Under the pieces are notes generated by a model, which was given only the letters and a program-made list of their open reading frames with translations, was not told the origin of the DNA and did no database searches. Position numbers and translations under genes: made by a program. From Clytia hemisphaerica (lineage: Eukaryota; Cnidaria; Hydrozoa; Leptothecata; Clytiidae), in assembly GCA_902728285.1 (NCBI GenBank), contig CACVBU010000616.1:663681-727680 (forward strand): 64,000 nt of DNA. Direction: 5' to 3'. Of this stretch, positions 1 through 12,345 are shown in pieces; position 1 is the first letter of the stretch; every line of letters starts with the position of its first letter.

Positions 1-393
1 TCTGTGAGAAGGGGGTTTACGATAGCGAGTGTGTGTATCGTATAGAAAACACTATGGTTTAACTCAAAGTTTTGTTCACTAGTGCACAAGGTCAATAAAA
101 TGTACAAGATCTTGTAAGTTCTGATAAGATCCTGCATAATTTTGTGATATGTCAGGTCTTTTCAAGTCCTTACCAAGATCTTGCCAAGAAAATCCAAAAT
201 CCAAAATTTTGAATAATAATATTTTAATATTTTACAAGAACATTTTTCCAAGATCATAAAAGAAAAAGCAAGACTTTACAAGACAAGATCTTAGAAAGTC
301 TGACCAAGATCTTGCCAAGATCTTATCAAGAATTTAGACCAGAGAAGTTGTGGGATTGCGGTAAAGAATACGAAACAATGATGCATTCCTTAC
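1..393. other. Repeat-rich stretch at left edge, no exon seen
   Basis: The first 20 bases look like the reverse complement of the end of the dispersed element family seen at 16.2, 17.3 and 59.7 kb (CCCCTTCTCACAGA). From about 100 to 340 the sequence is made of imperfect repeats of AAGATCTTG and its complement. No exon of the calbindin-like gene was recognised here, so its remaining EF hand and stop should lie to the left of the window. Confidence 0.4.
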
Positions 394-3300
394 TGTATCA
401 TAATGATTGAATATGGCATCAAATTGTTCTGCCGATAATGCATCGTTCTCCTAAACATATCAATAAATATTGGAACCTTTTGAGGGACAAAGGGTTATAG
501 GATCTGTACATTGATTTTGGAGGATTTAGGATTGCAATAAATATTCTTGATATGCACCACTACAATCACAAAATTATTAAAAAATTTTATTTCATCCCTA
601 AGCAATACGTCCTTTGCAACCAGTCTGTTGTTGTAAAAGTAATGTCATATCGAAAGACATTTTACCCAGGAAAAAGACATCTGAAGCTGGGATAAATTTT
701 TGCGGTGATTAAATTTCGCGGTTGAGCTCATCTGCAAAATATTGAGATCTCGCGGGAACTTAATCTCGCGAATGACACTATTGGAAGACAATATTTTCAT
801 GATTTTGTTCCTTTTAATGTCAAACCATGCATGTTGGTTGTTGAAGTATACGCATTTTTAGTGCTTCTTTGATGCTAGTAAACATTTTAAAAGTAGTTAT
901 TTGACATTTTTTTTAGTTTTGTATAAAAATATTTCGCAGATTACGCCCTTCCAGATTTCCATTGGGACCTAATTTCGCGAATGACACCAAAATCCCCGCG
1001 AAAATTTATCCCATTAAAGTACCAGTAAATTTTAGTCCAGACTCAGCTTAGGAATTGGTGAAACGGAGGGTGCTTCAACACAATAGAATAAGAGTGAATA
1101 GAATACATCCGAAGACGCTAAAAATTTTGGATGTTTTTTTATATATAACAAAAAACGTGTAAGATGCATTGAAACTTACGTTTTTGAACTTCATCAGAAA
1201 GTTATCTTGCACATTTAAAAACCTAAAAAAAAAAGAGGAAAGGAATCAATTTGTCAATCGCGTAAATCCACTGTCAAACCTTCTTTAAAAATTCTGTTTT
1301 CCGCTGCATGCGTCCATAGGAAGGAAGGCTTTTGATTCGTAGTATCTGCACATCCTTGAAATCTTTTGAAAACTTTCAATTACCTTATCGGCCCTTTTAC
1401 GCCGGCCCTAATTAAACGCCGGCCCTTATTACGCCACAGCCTAATTTTGGGCTTACGCCAATTAGGGCCGTTAATAACGCCAAAATTTGTAAAAATGGCT
1501 ACTTATGCTTTATATTAAAATTTACATTAAAATGTCATTTTCAGTAGTAAACTGTTGAAAGTTCCATCGAAATTCACTTTAAAATCATTTTAAAATATAT
1601 TAAATATTTCACTGAATTTTTATATATGGAGTAAAACAATGGATAATTTTCGTCTTCGAATCATACGTCTTCAAATCCTTTAAATTGAGAAATAATGATA
1701 GACAATTAACACCGCTTTTAGGTTCAAATTGCAAAATCTTGGCCCTTTTTACGCCAGCCCTTATTACTACACGAGCCCAAAAATAATGCCAATAAGGGCC
1801 AGTGTACAAAGGGCTGATAAGGTAATGCAATTTTCTGGAAATTTTATTGATATCATATATATAATTTTCCTCTCACAAATATATTTTTCAACGAACACAA
1901 ACTCTCTTTTATTCGTCTATCAGAAGTTACAGTATCCCACTGCAGATTATAACTTACTTTGCAAGCTCTGAGATTTCGATTTTTCCATCTTTGTTTTTAT
2001 CAAATGTTTCTAGCTAAAAAATGAAGATAATAATTTAATTGGGTGCGCCTCACTACACGCTTTTTTTTATAAGAATACACTTTATAAGAATGTCCATGAT
2101 GAAAATGGCTAAAAGATTAAGAATAATGCTAAGAATATCACCATCATAGAATTTTGTTACTCAAGCTAAGAATGCCATTTTTAGAGCATTTTCAATTATA
2201 AATTGTCAATTACCCCCAAGTAAGGCTCACTCCTTTCACAAAAATGTCATTTTGTGCTTGAGACGTATGTAATAAATGTTAAATCTAGTCTGAATTAGGA
2301 TCGTAACTTAAGAATGCTGTAAGAATATTTTAGGATGATTTTCCCAAAAAAGCTAAGAATATCCATGATGAAATGGATTTACACCATTCTTATAAAAGAA
2401 AAAGCGTGTAGTCCGACAACAAAACAGTCCGAATCTATGAATCCAGACAAAATGCAATCAGCGCGGAAGTTTTGTCTACTTCGACTGCTTTTTTTTGTCC
2501 GAAAACAGTCGCACAATCTTTAATGAGTAATAATGAGTAATAAAACTCTCCAAATTGTTGACATTGGATCTTTTAGCTGATAATCAAACAACTAGAAGAA
2601 AGTTGGCCCTAGCATGAATTTACTATAGACACTGGATAAACAACGTATAAAACGGTGGAGAGCGAAGCATTGTCTTTCTTTTGTTTAAGAAAACAATCGA
2701 GGATCTAGCTTTGTCCGCAAAGGACAACTGTCATGGCGGCTCGAAGTTCTCTGATTTTGAAAAATGATTAATAATCTCATTTCTAAAAAGTCCTCTATCT
2801 TTGGGTCAAGCTGGAGTTTTTACAAGTTCTTTGATGACTCTGTTGGTCGTTAAATGTCGAGACAAACGATTTTATTACTTTTTCCAAAGAACGCGGCATC
2901 CCTTTGTTTAAAAATGACCAATCATTAAGCATCTTGTAAAAACTCCAAGGCATCTACTATCTTTATTGGCCCAGCGCTAGCGAGTGGGCCTTTAAAGAGA
3001 GTGTCACTATTTTTTTTCCGTGTTTCCTTCTGTGTGTCCGTTTTGGTAGAAACGGCGCTTTATACCAGTAACACACTTTTTGCCGTCTGGAGAGGGAAAA
3101 GCTTGCGAAAGTCGGGTACTGGCTAAAAAAGATATATTTTCTGATTTCGCGCTCCTTAAACAACAAACGTTTTCAAAACAAAACAGATACAAGATGGCGG
3201 TTGAAGCGAGGAGATTGATTTCATGTGTTGATTCTTACTTTCTTGAACATTTTCTTTGCTTTAGTGGTCAAGAGACTTTCAAACCAAAGAAACTTTGTAG

Positions 3301-6300
3301 TGATTTTTTTTTGTAAACTTTTTCAACATTCTGTCATATGTTATAGTTTTCATAAAGCTTTCTGAGTGAAAATTCTATACCTTAAATCAATTTCTGACTT
3401 TCACTTTTAGTTTCTTGTTTTCAAAAAGACTTGATTCTGGAATTTGCTGATGAACACTAAAATGGAGTTCATGTGTAAATTATAGCAAGATTGGAACTTT
3501 TTCAATCATACTACATGTGAAAATGGTTATTTCTAGATCTGTCTCGTTTAACGAATTGGTGGCTTGATTTTTCAAACTCAACACGGAATTATTTCAAATA
3601 CCGATATTAAATGGAATATGGCAATGGAGACTAAAATGCAGCTCATGTGTAAATTTGAACAAGATTGGAACTTTTTCCATGATGCTACGTGTGAAAATGG
3701 TTATATATTTCTAAGTCTGTCTCGTTCAACGAATTGGTGGCTTGATTTTTCAAACTCGACACGGAATTATTTCAAATACCGATTAAATGGAATATTGCAA
3801 TGGAGACTAAGATGCAGCTCATGTGTAAATTTGAACAAGATTGGAACTTTTTCCATGATGCTACGTGTGAAAATGGTTATATATTTCTAGATCTGTCTCG
3901 TTCAACGAATTGGTTGCTTGATTTTTCAAACTCGACACAGAATTATTTCAATTACCAATTAAATGGAATATGGCAATGGAGACTAAACTGCAGCTCATGT
4001 GTAAATTTGAACAAGATAGGTAGGAACTTTTTCCATGATGCTACGTGTGAAAATGGTTATATATTTCTAGATCTGTCTCGTTCAACGAATTGGTGGCTTG
4101 ATTTTTCAAACTCGACACAGAATTATTTCAAATACCGATTAAATGGAATATGGCAATGGAGACTAAACTGCAGCTCATGCAGGGGGGGTCAAGCCTCAGG
4201 GTACTAAAGCATAGCCTAGAGAGGGTACTTATCTAAAAAATTTTTTGACTCATACCACCCACCCAAATAAGTACCCGGGTACTTAATGACTTTTCCCTTC
4301 TAGACCCTATACCCACCCAAAAAGTACCCGGGTACTTTTAAGGACTTTTCTCTTCTAGACCCCATACCAACCCAAAAAGTACCCGGGTACTTAAGGACTT
4401 TTCCTTCTTAGACCCTATACCTACAAAAAATAAATTTATTACTTATTAATCTTTCTCAATTCTACACTCATCGAAATTAAACCCACCCTTATAACTGTTA
4501 ATTTAAATTTTCCTTTACTATTAGCCCAACTAATAAGCCAGGCGTAATTTACAGTAATACATTCGGGTATATTGATTGCCTTATTTTTTAAACATGAAAA
4601 CAGATGAAAACAATGTAAAAGCACTTTTTCACAATCTTACAAAATCTTAGAACAGTTTTAACAAAAGATCTAGTTTCTGAAATATCTCGAAATATAAAAA
4701 GTATAAACCAGAGTAAATTAGCAAAACTAAACATAAAATAAGAAACTAATATAAACTAAATATAACCAGTTGCAATAGACCCAAGTAAAATTCACTTTAA
4801 AAACGAGAATCTGTAACACTTTTAATCTAAACTTCATTGAGCTTTGTTGTGAGTGCCCACTCAGAATGTCTTTGAGAAGTTATTATCAGGTCAAAGCATG
4901 CAATCAAGCAACCTATTGTGGTAAATAGAAACAAAATAATATAATACGAAAATGGCTAAAAAAACAAGAAAGTTTCTAAACAGGTTTTTTTAATAAAGCT
5001 GAATAAAGAAGTAAACCCACAACTATAATGTAATAACGTAAGAAAGCTTTTGAAATAAAAGAAGCCAAGATAGGATATAAATCAGAATTTTTGAGTTTTC
5101 TACTTTACCTGGTGGTATCAAAGTGTAGAAATCTAGCCCATGTGACTATTTTGGCAGAATTTAGGTGACATTATCTCCCAATATTTTTTTGAAAAGCTGT
5201 AATAAGTCAGAAAAATGAAAGAACAAATTCAAAATGCTACCCAATTAGTACCCGGGTACTTGTTTAATTAAACAAACTTGGCTCCCCACCCATCCAAAAA
5301 GTACCCGGGTACTTATCAAATTTTTTTTGGAAAAACACCCACCCCACCGGCTATGCTTTAGTACCCTGAGGCTTGACCCCCCCCTGGCTCATGTGTAAAT
5401 TTGAACAAGATTGGAACTTTTTTCATGATGCTACGTGTGAAAATGGTTATATATTTCTAGATCTGTCTCGTTCAACGAATTGGTGGCTTGATTTTTCAAA
5501 CTCGACACAGAATTATTTCAAATACCGATTAAATGGAATATGGCAATGGAGACTAAACTGCAGCTCATGTGTAAATTTGAACAAGATTGGAACTTTTTTC
5601 ATGATGCTACGTGTGAAAATGGTTATATATTTCTAGATCTGTCTCGTTCAACGAATTGGTGGCTTGATTTTTCAAACCCGACACAGAATTATTTCAAATA
5701 CCGATTAAATGGAATATGGCAATGGAGACTAAACTGCAGCTCATGTGTAAATTTGAACAAGATTGGAACTTTTTCCATGATGCTACATGTGAATATGGTT
5801 GTTTCTGGATCTGTTGTGTTTTACGAATTGGCGGCTTGATTTTTCAAACTCGACACAGAATTATTATAGGGGCTCCCCCAGGGGCTGGCGTGACGCGTGA
5901 ATGACCCTTTTTTCTGTCGTGAATACGTGAATTGGACTTTTTCAACGCGTGAATATGTGAATTGAGATATCCGCGTGAACGTGAAAATAAGATTTTACCA
6001 GCGTGAATTCGTGAATCGAGATTTTGAGCGTGAACGTGAAAAGCAAATTATTGTCTAAAACAAAACTGAATAAACCTAAATATGTAAAATTTTCTTGCTC
6101 GCTTCGCTCGCATAATCATTCATATCATATTGACCAATTGCCATTGTAAAGTTATTGAAAATAATCAAAAATTGAAACAGAAACAAATATTTTTTCCTTA
6201 TTTTTCTAAGGACGCATTTTGTGATGCAAATATTGCATTCAGCGAGAGTGGTTTGAGCCAAAACAAAAAAGTCTAAATGAGAAAATATTCTTCGTCGGCG

Positions 6301-9300
6301 CTAATGATGGTCGTTTTTCTGTAATCGCTTATATTGTTACTAAATGCAGTACACAAAATGATACCGCCAGTGAAGGGTATTTGATTCGTCGATAATTTAC
6401 AAAAGTAGGTAGATAGTTCTAAAAAATTCTATATGATTGCATCATCGAACATTCAGAAAAAAACTCTTGTGACGCCGCACCGTGTAAGGCAAGTACGCCA
6501 CTCGCCGTACCAGATTTGTAACAGTAAATGGTCAGTGTTGAAAATAATCAAAGATTCTGAATGAATTGTTTGACCAAACAAGGCATATTAGGGTAACAAT
6601 AGTGTGTTAAGGCTGCTTTCTCAGCAATGAAAGAGTCAAAGTTGTCAAAAAATTTTCTCGCTCGCTTCGCTCGCTTTTTCCTTTCCACAGCTTTTCTTCA
6701 ATGAGACAGGGGGTCAAACTTTGAAATTTGCGTCCTCTGGTTGTACCACCTCTTTGAAGCTCGCGACTTTCCAGACCATGAATTTGGGCCAAACCTTGAT
6801 TTAAATTTATTCTCAAAATAAAATATATTTAGGGCCTGCGACGAAGAAAATTCGGGGGGAAATCTTAAAGCTAAGCCTTAACTTTGCACTTACCTCCCTT
6901 AAAAAGCAAATTCAGGCAGGGTTTATACCACCGTACGTCAGAGAGGTAGTTTTTGTAACTTTGGCGTGATTGACGTGATAGACGTGATAGACAGACCTTA
7001 AATATTGCCCTATGAAAGCTCCAATAATTGTAAGAGGTCTTAAAAGGTCGACGCTGTCGAGAATAAGGTCAAAAAACTGCAGAAAACTTTTTATTGGCCA
7101 TAAAAAGGTCAAATTTAGCCCAATAAGGTCACAATCGTTTAACAAAAGAATTAAAAGCAAAATCAGCGCGTGAACGTGAAAATGGTTTTTTTCGCGCGTG
7201 AATACGTGAATTGGCAAAAAATTTTGCGTGAATACGTGAATTGAGGGTCGACTGGGGGGGCCTCATTATAAATACTAATTTTAAATGGAATATGGACATG
7301 GTAAATGTAGACTAAAATGCAGCTCATGTGTAAATTTGAACAAGATTAGAACTTTTTTCATGCAATGATGTTGTTTCTTATGGAAGTTGAATTTAATGAT
7401 ATTTTGAATTTGATTGTTTACCTTCGGGTAGAAAGTTTCGAGCTTTCAACATTCAATTTATTTTTGATTGACTACTGTACATTATGTTTCGTTTATTTTT
7501 TCACTTCCCTGTTCTAAGAAATGAAGAAAGGGAGAATTATCCTTGTCGACTTATTTTTCATTTTATTTTGCTCGACGCAGTAAAATTTTAAATCCTTTGG
7601 ACATCCCTTTCCTGAAATCTTGTTAAACATTTTTTGGAATTTTTGGAAATCGCGTAAATTACGCTTTTGCTGGGCCTTCACGCCTAACGGGCTTCTTGTC
7701 TTTTTGTACATTTACTCGCCAAAAATTTGGAAATAAACGCTAAAATACTTAACGGATACATGTATTAAATCTGTTGTGACAAAAACATCATCAGACAAGA
7801 AAAATCAAACAAAGGACCTAAAATGACACAGAATTTTAAGTTAGCGATATCTTTCTAAAATCTTTCTGAGAAGAGCTAAGATCGACATATATCAGACTTA
7901 GGTGTCTTGGCTTCACCGTGATATAAAAATATTTTGGAGGCTCGTGGTGGATCGGTGGTTTTATTGAGGTTAAATTTTGAAAATTTCTGGTGTCAACATT
8001 CAATTTTTCATACATAGCATTTTTTCGTATCATTCTTGCAACTGAAACGTCATAACGACACGTAATTAGCAATTATTTTGATGCGTTCGCCTCTCTAAGG
8101 AAAAGTTAATTTTCATTTGGGAATTGAAATGACTGTGTTAAGATGAAAAAAATGATTAAAATGTGATGAAAAATCGTTTAATGAAGGAAGGAGAGTGAAC
8201 AATAATGTCATTACTGCGGACAAGGCTAGAACATGAGAAATCAATGGACATATAGCTTGTTGGTTATCCAGTGTCTATAATAAATTCTTGACCTTAGACA
8301 CTGGTTAATTTTCGTTCCAATTCTACACTAAATTTTGTGATTAATACGTCCCCTTAAAATTTCTTACCACTTTTTCAGTTCGCTCATCGATGACCTGTGG
8401 TGTGATTTTATCATCGAATTTTAACGAGCGCAGTAAAAAATCTCGGATGAAGCCCTATAAAATCAAAACAAGAAGGTTTAAAAATAACTACTACAGTAAA
8501 ATCTTTAATCGCACGAAATCACGAACTTGAAAACCCGCCAATCACGCCATCACGAAAAACGCTTGGGGACCTGATAAAAGGCTAGCTGAATCGTTCAGTA
8601 TCTCTTTTGAAGAGCACACTGCAGAATAAATTCTTTCACCTTGAGTTCTGATTTTTCCAAATATCCACTTTTATCACGATCATAATGATACCAAATCTAA
8701 AGACAGAATATTTTAAGTTATGATTATTCAATTTTGGCTTGAGGAAAGTACAACACGATCACTAAAAAGGGAATAGTTTAGGAGGCGGAATGATTTTGAA
8801 AATGGCGTTTAACCCGGGCGGAGTAAGCAGTGGCGGAGGTGTTTACAGTGTTTCAAACTCTACCGCCACTTTTTCCCGTAAACCACCGTGATGGCTGTAA
8901 AATCTGCACATAAATTTTCTCCCATTTACTATCGACGATAGCATCGTCTAAAAGTAAAGGCACTTTGTCCTATTTCGTTTTTGCTTAATTTCATCAGAAA
9001 TTTGAGCTTAAAGTGACCTAGACAGGAGACCCGTCCTGTATTTTCATAATCTTATGTATACAGGACGGGTATGACCTGGGAAATTCGAATTTAAAGTCTA
9101 TTCACGATAAGTGTGCACTCTTTTTTCATTTACCTATAACTTTTGAAGGAGTTCTTCAATCTTTATAAATTTGGTATCATTGGAAAGATATTAGTGAGTG
9201 GAACAATTTGAAATAAAAAAATCTTTAAAATAATTCTAATAATGAAGATGAAAATGAAGAAGAAAAAAATGAAGATCTTGTAGAAAAATGCTATAACTAT

Positions 9301-12300
9301 CATTTTCACTGAAGTGAATCCTTAATTATCGAACGTCATCACTGTGAAAAAAATTCTCAAAAATAATCATTCAGTCAAAAGATATCAAACAAAGTTATAA
9401 GCTGATTGACGTCTAAAAACGCTGTTTTCTGCAGTTTTTTGCTGTTTTTTGGGGTCAATCACTTATTAACTTTGTATCATAACTTTATATTGAATAAATA
9501 TTTTAATGAAATTTCTTCACTGTGATGATCTCCTAAGATCAAAGAATCTCTCCAGTGAAAATGAAAGTTATAGCACTTTTCTACAAGATCTTCATTTTTT
9601 TCTTCTTCATTTTCATCTTCATTATTATAATTATTTTAAAGATTTTTTTATTTCAAATTGTTCCACTCACTAATATCTTTCCAATGATACCAAATTTATA
9701 AAGATTGAAGAACTCCTTCAAAAGTTATAGGTAAATGAAAAAAGAGTGCACACTTATCGTGAATAGACTTTAGCGCTGTCCTCGCTTACTAAAATAAAAA
9801 CCAAATTTCGGAACTTGCGCTTTCTTTAAGAAAGTGTGACCAGTAAAAGAATAACAAAACTCGATTGGCTATGTTTTCAACCGTTTTTAGGAAATTTGAA
9901 CTCTCAGCTCATACCATGCTATATATTTCGCCATCAGTATATAGAATAAGAAATTATAGCATGGATCTCCAGGCTAAAAGTGACCGTGTTGGTGTCAAGT
10001 CTATCTTGAGTACTACTGTACTCTTTTGAACTTTACTCTCAAAATACAAATATCCAATGTCTAATGATATTCCTTTAAGAAGACAAGAGCTGCATTGATT
10101 GTATGCATCTCGAGAGTGTGTATTGTTTCACCTATAGCGATTTCTGAAATGTCTCTATTTTCAGTTTCCGAAGAAAAAGAACACAACGATGTCTTGAAGG
10201 ACCCATCTACCAAAATTCAAAATGAGCATGAGCATGCAACATGAATGGCTAAGGTATGAGTTACACACTTTTTATCAACCACCCAATTTCTGTTTGTTTT
10301 TCTGTGCGTTTTCCAGGTTCAAGGTTTGTTCTAAACAAAGTTTTTTTTATGGAAGCACCCCTGTTTTTGCCAGTAGTGGTAAAGAGATTTAGAAATTTAA
10401 AATAGAGAAAAATTATTTAAAATTTGCCATTACTGGAAAAAACCGGAACGTTTCCGTAGAAAATTCTTTGATACCTTCATAAAGTCGACGACATGTAAAC
10501 GGTTATTGTTGACTATCGCTGATAAATAATTCTCTTGAGTTGGTAAAATCAAAGCAAGCTGTAGTAGAGAAAGAAAAAAAATTTCTAATAAGGATTTTAA
10601 GACATCTGCGTCTGAAATAAGGGGTCAAGCTGGAGTTTTTACAAGGTTTTTGATGATTCGGTTGGTCGTTAAATCTTGAGACAAAGGATTTTATTGCTTT
10701 TCCTAAAGAACGCGCCATCTCTATTATTTCAAATAACCAATTGGTGAAGTATCTTATAAAAACTCCAGCTCATCCCGAAATAAGCGGAGATTAATCGCCA
10801 CAGGGTTGGAATATCCCGGGAAAGAAAAGATCAACTAGAATAGAATTAAGGCGAAATGAATATTTGAAAGATTTAATTAGCGGGAGGGGGAGGGGGTTGG
10901 CTGGGTGCAAAAGGGGAGGGGAAGGACGTCTTTTATGCTAATCTCTTCGATAATAAAAGTAACGATGGTAACGATAAAAATTTTTCAAAATGAAGGCATA
11001 AAACTTTGGAGCTGTCTTTATCGTGTATGTATGTATGTAAGAGCAACAACAGATCCTAACCAAAACTTACCTCAGATAAAGAAATCTTGCCATCGGCATT
11101 CGTATCGTATTTGTCTAAAATGGTTTTTCGAAGCTCATCCAAGTCTTGTGCCTATAAAACATGCATTATTTTGATATGGACAAAATAGATAATAGATACA
11201 ATAAAAGATGCAGCGCAACCTCCAGCAATTTTCTTGTTTGAAGATGAACTTAAGTCGTCCAGTGTTTTGAAACGAGAAGAAAGGTTTCTTATCTATAGGG
11301 GGATGGGGCTTTCGAAAATCCGGTATTGACCTGTTTTCCGGTATTTAATGGGAAATCCGGGTAGACCGGTATTGAAAAGGCGAACATTTCCGGTACTCGT
11401 TTAAACATTTTTGATTGGTTGAAGAGAAAGTTTTGACCAGTACGCCTGTATTTCATAAAGGAATTACCGATATTCCACTATTTTCTACCATCGGAAGCCC
11501 CCCAAAACTTATCGTAGCAGCTATTGAAATACTATGCAAAAAGTCTTCTTCATCATACATTTGCGAGTTTTTGTCGAAGAATATCTGAAAGAAATCTGTC
11601 AAGTTCTCCTCGTTCGATGTAGCCGTTACCTGTATAAGTGTAAAATCGTGGAAAGTTAATATATTTTTTAAGTTTCTCCCCTTCTCAAGGACAAAAAGAT
11701 GATGCCTATATGGGTATTCTCATCATTAAAATCGTTGGCAGTCGCTACATTTTGAAACATTGCATGCCATTAGAAGTAAATGCTTGTTGGGAAAATAATT
11801 TTGAGTGTATTAAGGCTTGGTTTTTTTGTGTTGATGCAATGTAACATGCTCTTTCCCACCAACACATAAAAAGTGCGTGTCTCGTGGTTTCTTTTTTTGT
11901 TTCTTGGGACAAAAAGTGAGGGAAATACCCAAAAGGCACGCTGATTTTGTCCCTGGGACGAAAGTGAGAGAAGCACAAATGTCATTAAAAGAAAAATGGT
12001 TTGGAGACACGAGAGCATGTTGCATTGCACCAACGCGAAAAAAAATTCTCGTGTCCCCAAGCCTTTAATGCTCTAGCCCTTTCATTGAAAAAAATCCGAA
12101 AGTTAAGATGAAGATAAATCAATCAATCATTTATTACCCAAGTAATCAGTTATCCACTCAAATTATCTTATCATCTCTATAGATAAAACTTTCATTCGCG
12201 TTCAATAATATCTTTTTTCATATCTAAACCGCTCACCGTCTTTATCATACTTTCGGAAAATCAGAAGAAATTCTTCCGATGACAATTTTTCGATTCCGTT

Positions 12301-12345
12301 GAATTTCTTTACAAAAGGTGCGGTCTTCTCTTTCTCTGCCGCCAT
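394..12345 (-). CDS. Calbindin/calretinin-like multi-EF-hand calcium-binding protein (partial, hidden multi-exon gene)
   Basis: Cytosolic EF-hand calcium buffer or sensor of the calbindin-32/calretinin type. Exons read on the minus strand: 12237-12345 (start MAAEKEK), 11559-11629, 11071-11151, 8640-8696, 8368-8454, 1958-2013 and 394-450. Each is flanked by AG acceptor and GT donor. Four complete EF loops are visible: DKDGNGYIERGE, DTNADGKISLSE, DRDKSGYLEKSE and DKNKDGKIEISE. A fifth helix, FDAIFNHYD, leads off the left edge. The motif IWYHYDRD closely recalls calretinin-family hands. Phases join from exon 1 to 3 and from 8640 to 1958. At least two short exons were not found: one between 11071 and 8696, because the loops are too close, and one between 1958 and 450, because the phases do not match. 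The family has six hands, so the 3' end lies outside the window. Exons are 56-109 bp inside introns of up to about 6 kb filled with repeats. Family call is firm; the exact orthologue is not. Confidence 0.85.
690..1020. repeat. Dispersed MITE-like element (AATTTCGCGAATGACAC family)
   Basis: Ends are inverted: GATAAATTTTTGCGG on the left and CCGCGAAAATTTATCCC on the right, with ATTTCGCGAATGACAC inside each arm. A related copy lies at about 22055-22215 and shares the internal stretch with CATGCATGTTGGTTGTTGAA. No coding capacity. Probably a non-autonomous DNA transposon. Confidence 0.55.
1379..1828. repeat. Inverted-repeat element with GGCCCTTTTACGCC motifs
   Basis: The left end reads TTACCTTATCGGCCC and the right end is its near-complement GGGCTGATAAGGTAA. 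Internally there are many copies of GGCCCT(A/T)ATTA and ACGCC in both directions. About 450 bp, non-coding; the small open frames inside are by-products. It sits in an intron of the calbindin-like gene, left of exon 1958-2013. Confidence 0.55.
2056..2416. repeat. MITE of the ACACG-poly(T)-ATAAGAAC family
   Basis: Terminal inverted repeats ACTACACGCTTTTTTTTATAAGAA and its complement at the right end. Related copies or halves are seen near 13830-14050, 35785-35900, 38565-38720, 45845-46200, 50300-50535 and 51240-51330. All share TTATAAGAACA and AAGAACATTTTAGGC-like inner motifs. Non-coding. Confidence 0.55.
2803..2955. repeat. Short inverted-repeat element, copy 1
   Basis: Begins GCTGGAGTTTTTACAAG and ends CTTGTAAAAACTCCA, so the termini are inverted repeats. 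A clearly related copy lies at 10622-10775 with the same inner phrase GTTGGTCGTTAAAT. About 150 bp, non-coding. Confidence 0.6.
4180..5386. mobile_element. 1.2-kb non-autonomous DNA transposon inserted in the satellite
   Basis: The ends are long inverted repeats starting CAGGGGGGGTCAAGCC and continuing through GGTACTAAAGCATAGCC. The element is flanked by a direct repeat GCTCATG (4173-4179 and 5387-5393), which exactly restores the satellite unit when removed. Inside are about three degenerate tandem units of roughly 57 bp around the palindrome AGTACCCGGGTACT, repeated near the other end. No transposase. TIR and target-site size resemble the hAT group, though only 7 bp of duplication are certain. 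Confidence 0.8.
5869..7264. mobile_element. 1.4-kb non-autonomous transposon inserted in the satellite
   Basis: It interrupts another satellite monomer. Left end GGGGCTCCCCCAG; the right end, read as complement, is GAGGCCCCCCCAG. Flanking direct repeat ATTATA (5863-5868 and 7265-7270). Subterminal regions carry many copies of CGTGAATACGTGAATTG in inverted arrangement, the usual look of hAT subterminal repeats. Two GCGAGCGAAGCGAGC-type phrases lie inside. No transposase frame. Confidence 0.65.
8757..8905. repeat. Dispersed repeat (ACTAAAAAGGGAATAGTTTAGG family), copy 1
   Basis: A block with CACTAAAAAGGGAATAGTTTA, then GGAGGCG, and near the other end GATGGCTGTAAA. A diverged copy is at 17893-17985. 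Nothing coding. Confidence 0.4.
9094..9770. mobile_element. 677-bp foldback element with TA target site
   Basis: Almost the whole element is one long imperfect palindrome. It starts AAGTCTATTCACGATAAG directly after TA (9092-9093) and ends with the exact complement directly before TA (9771-9772). Arms of about 250 bp stay alignable, including TTTGGTATCATTGGAAAGAT and the GAAGATGAAAATGAAGAAG tract, with a spacer around 9410-9470. TA duplication and structure suggest a Tc1/mariner-type MITE. It lies in an intron of the calbindin-like gene. Confidence 0.85.
10622..10775. repeat. Short inverted-repeat element, copy 2
   Basis: Same family as 2803-2955: begins GTCAAGCTGGAGTTTTTACAAG, carries GTTGGTCGTTAAAT, and ends with the inverse GTATCTTATAAAAACTCCAGC. 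Intronic to the calbindin-like gene. Confidence 0.6.
11295..11510. repeat. MITE-like element between calbindin exons
   Basis: The left end GGGGGATGGGGCTTTCG pairs with CGGAAGCCCCCCA at the right end. The interior is rich in CCGGTATT units. It fills most of the 407-bp intron between exons 11071-11151 and 11559-11629. Confidence 0.5.
11810..12068. repeat. MITE-like element in calbindin first intron
   Basis: The left end TATTAAGGCTTGG and inner TGATGCAATGTAACATGCTCT are mirrored on the right by GAGCATGTTGCATTGCACC and CCAAGCCTTTAA. About 260 bp. Overlapping open frames on both strands result from the palindrome. Confidence 0.6.

Larger units (their letters stand above)
3448..7355 (+). repeat. 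176-bp satellite array, interrupted by two transposons
   Basis: Tandem monomers with a period of about 176 bp: the landmark CAGCTCATGTGTAAATTTG starts near 3638, 3814 and 3990, then again near 4170 after a 4-bp TAGG insertion. The array resumes at 5387-5868 and a last partial copy follows at 7266-7355. Open frames that run through it (repeated phrase CEQDWNFFHDATCENGY-like) change register between copies and look like satellite by-products, not protein. It lies inside a long intron of the calbindin-like gene. Confidence 0.85.

Noticed and set aside
3564..5904. Series of frames with recurring WNFFHDATCENGY-like phrases
   Set aside because: Products of the 176-bp satellite; the frame shifts between monomers and two transposons interrupt it.
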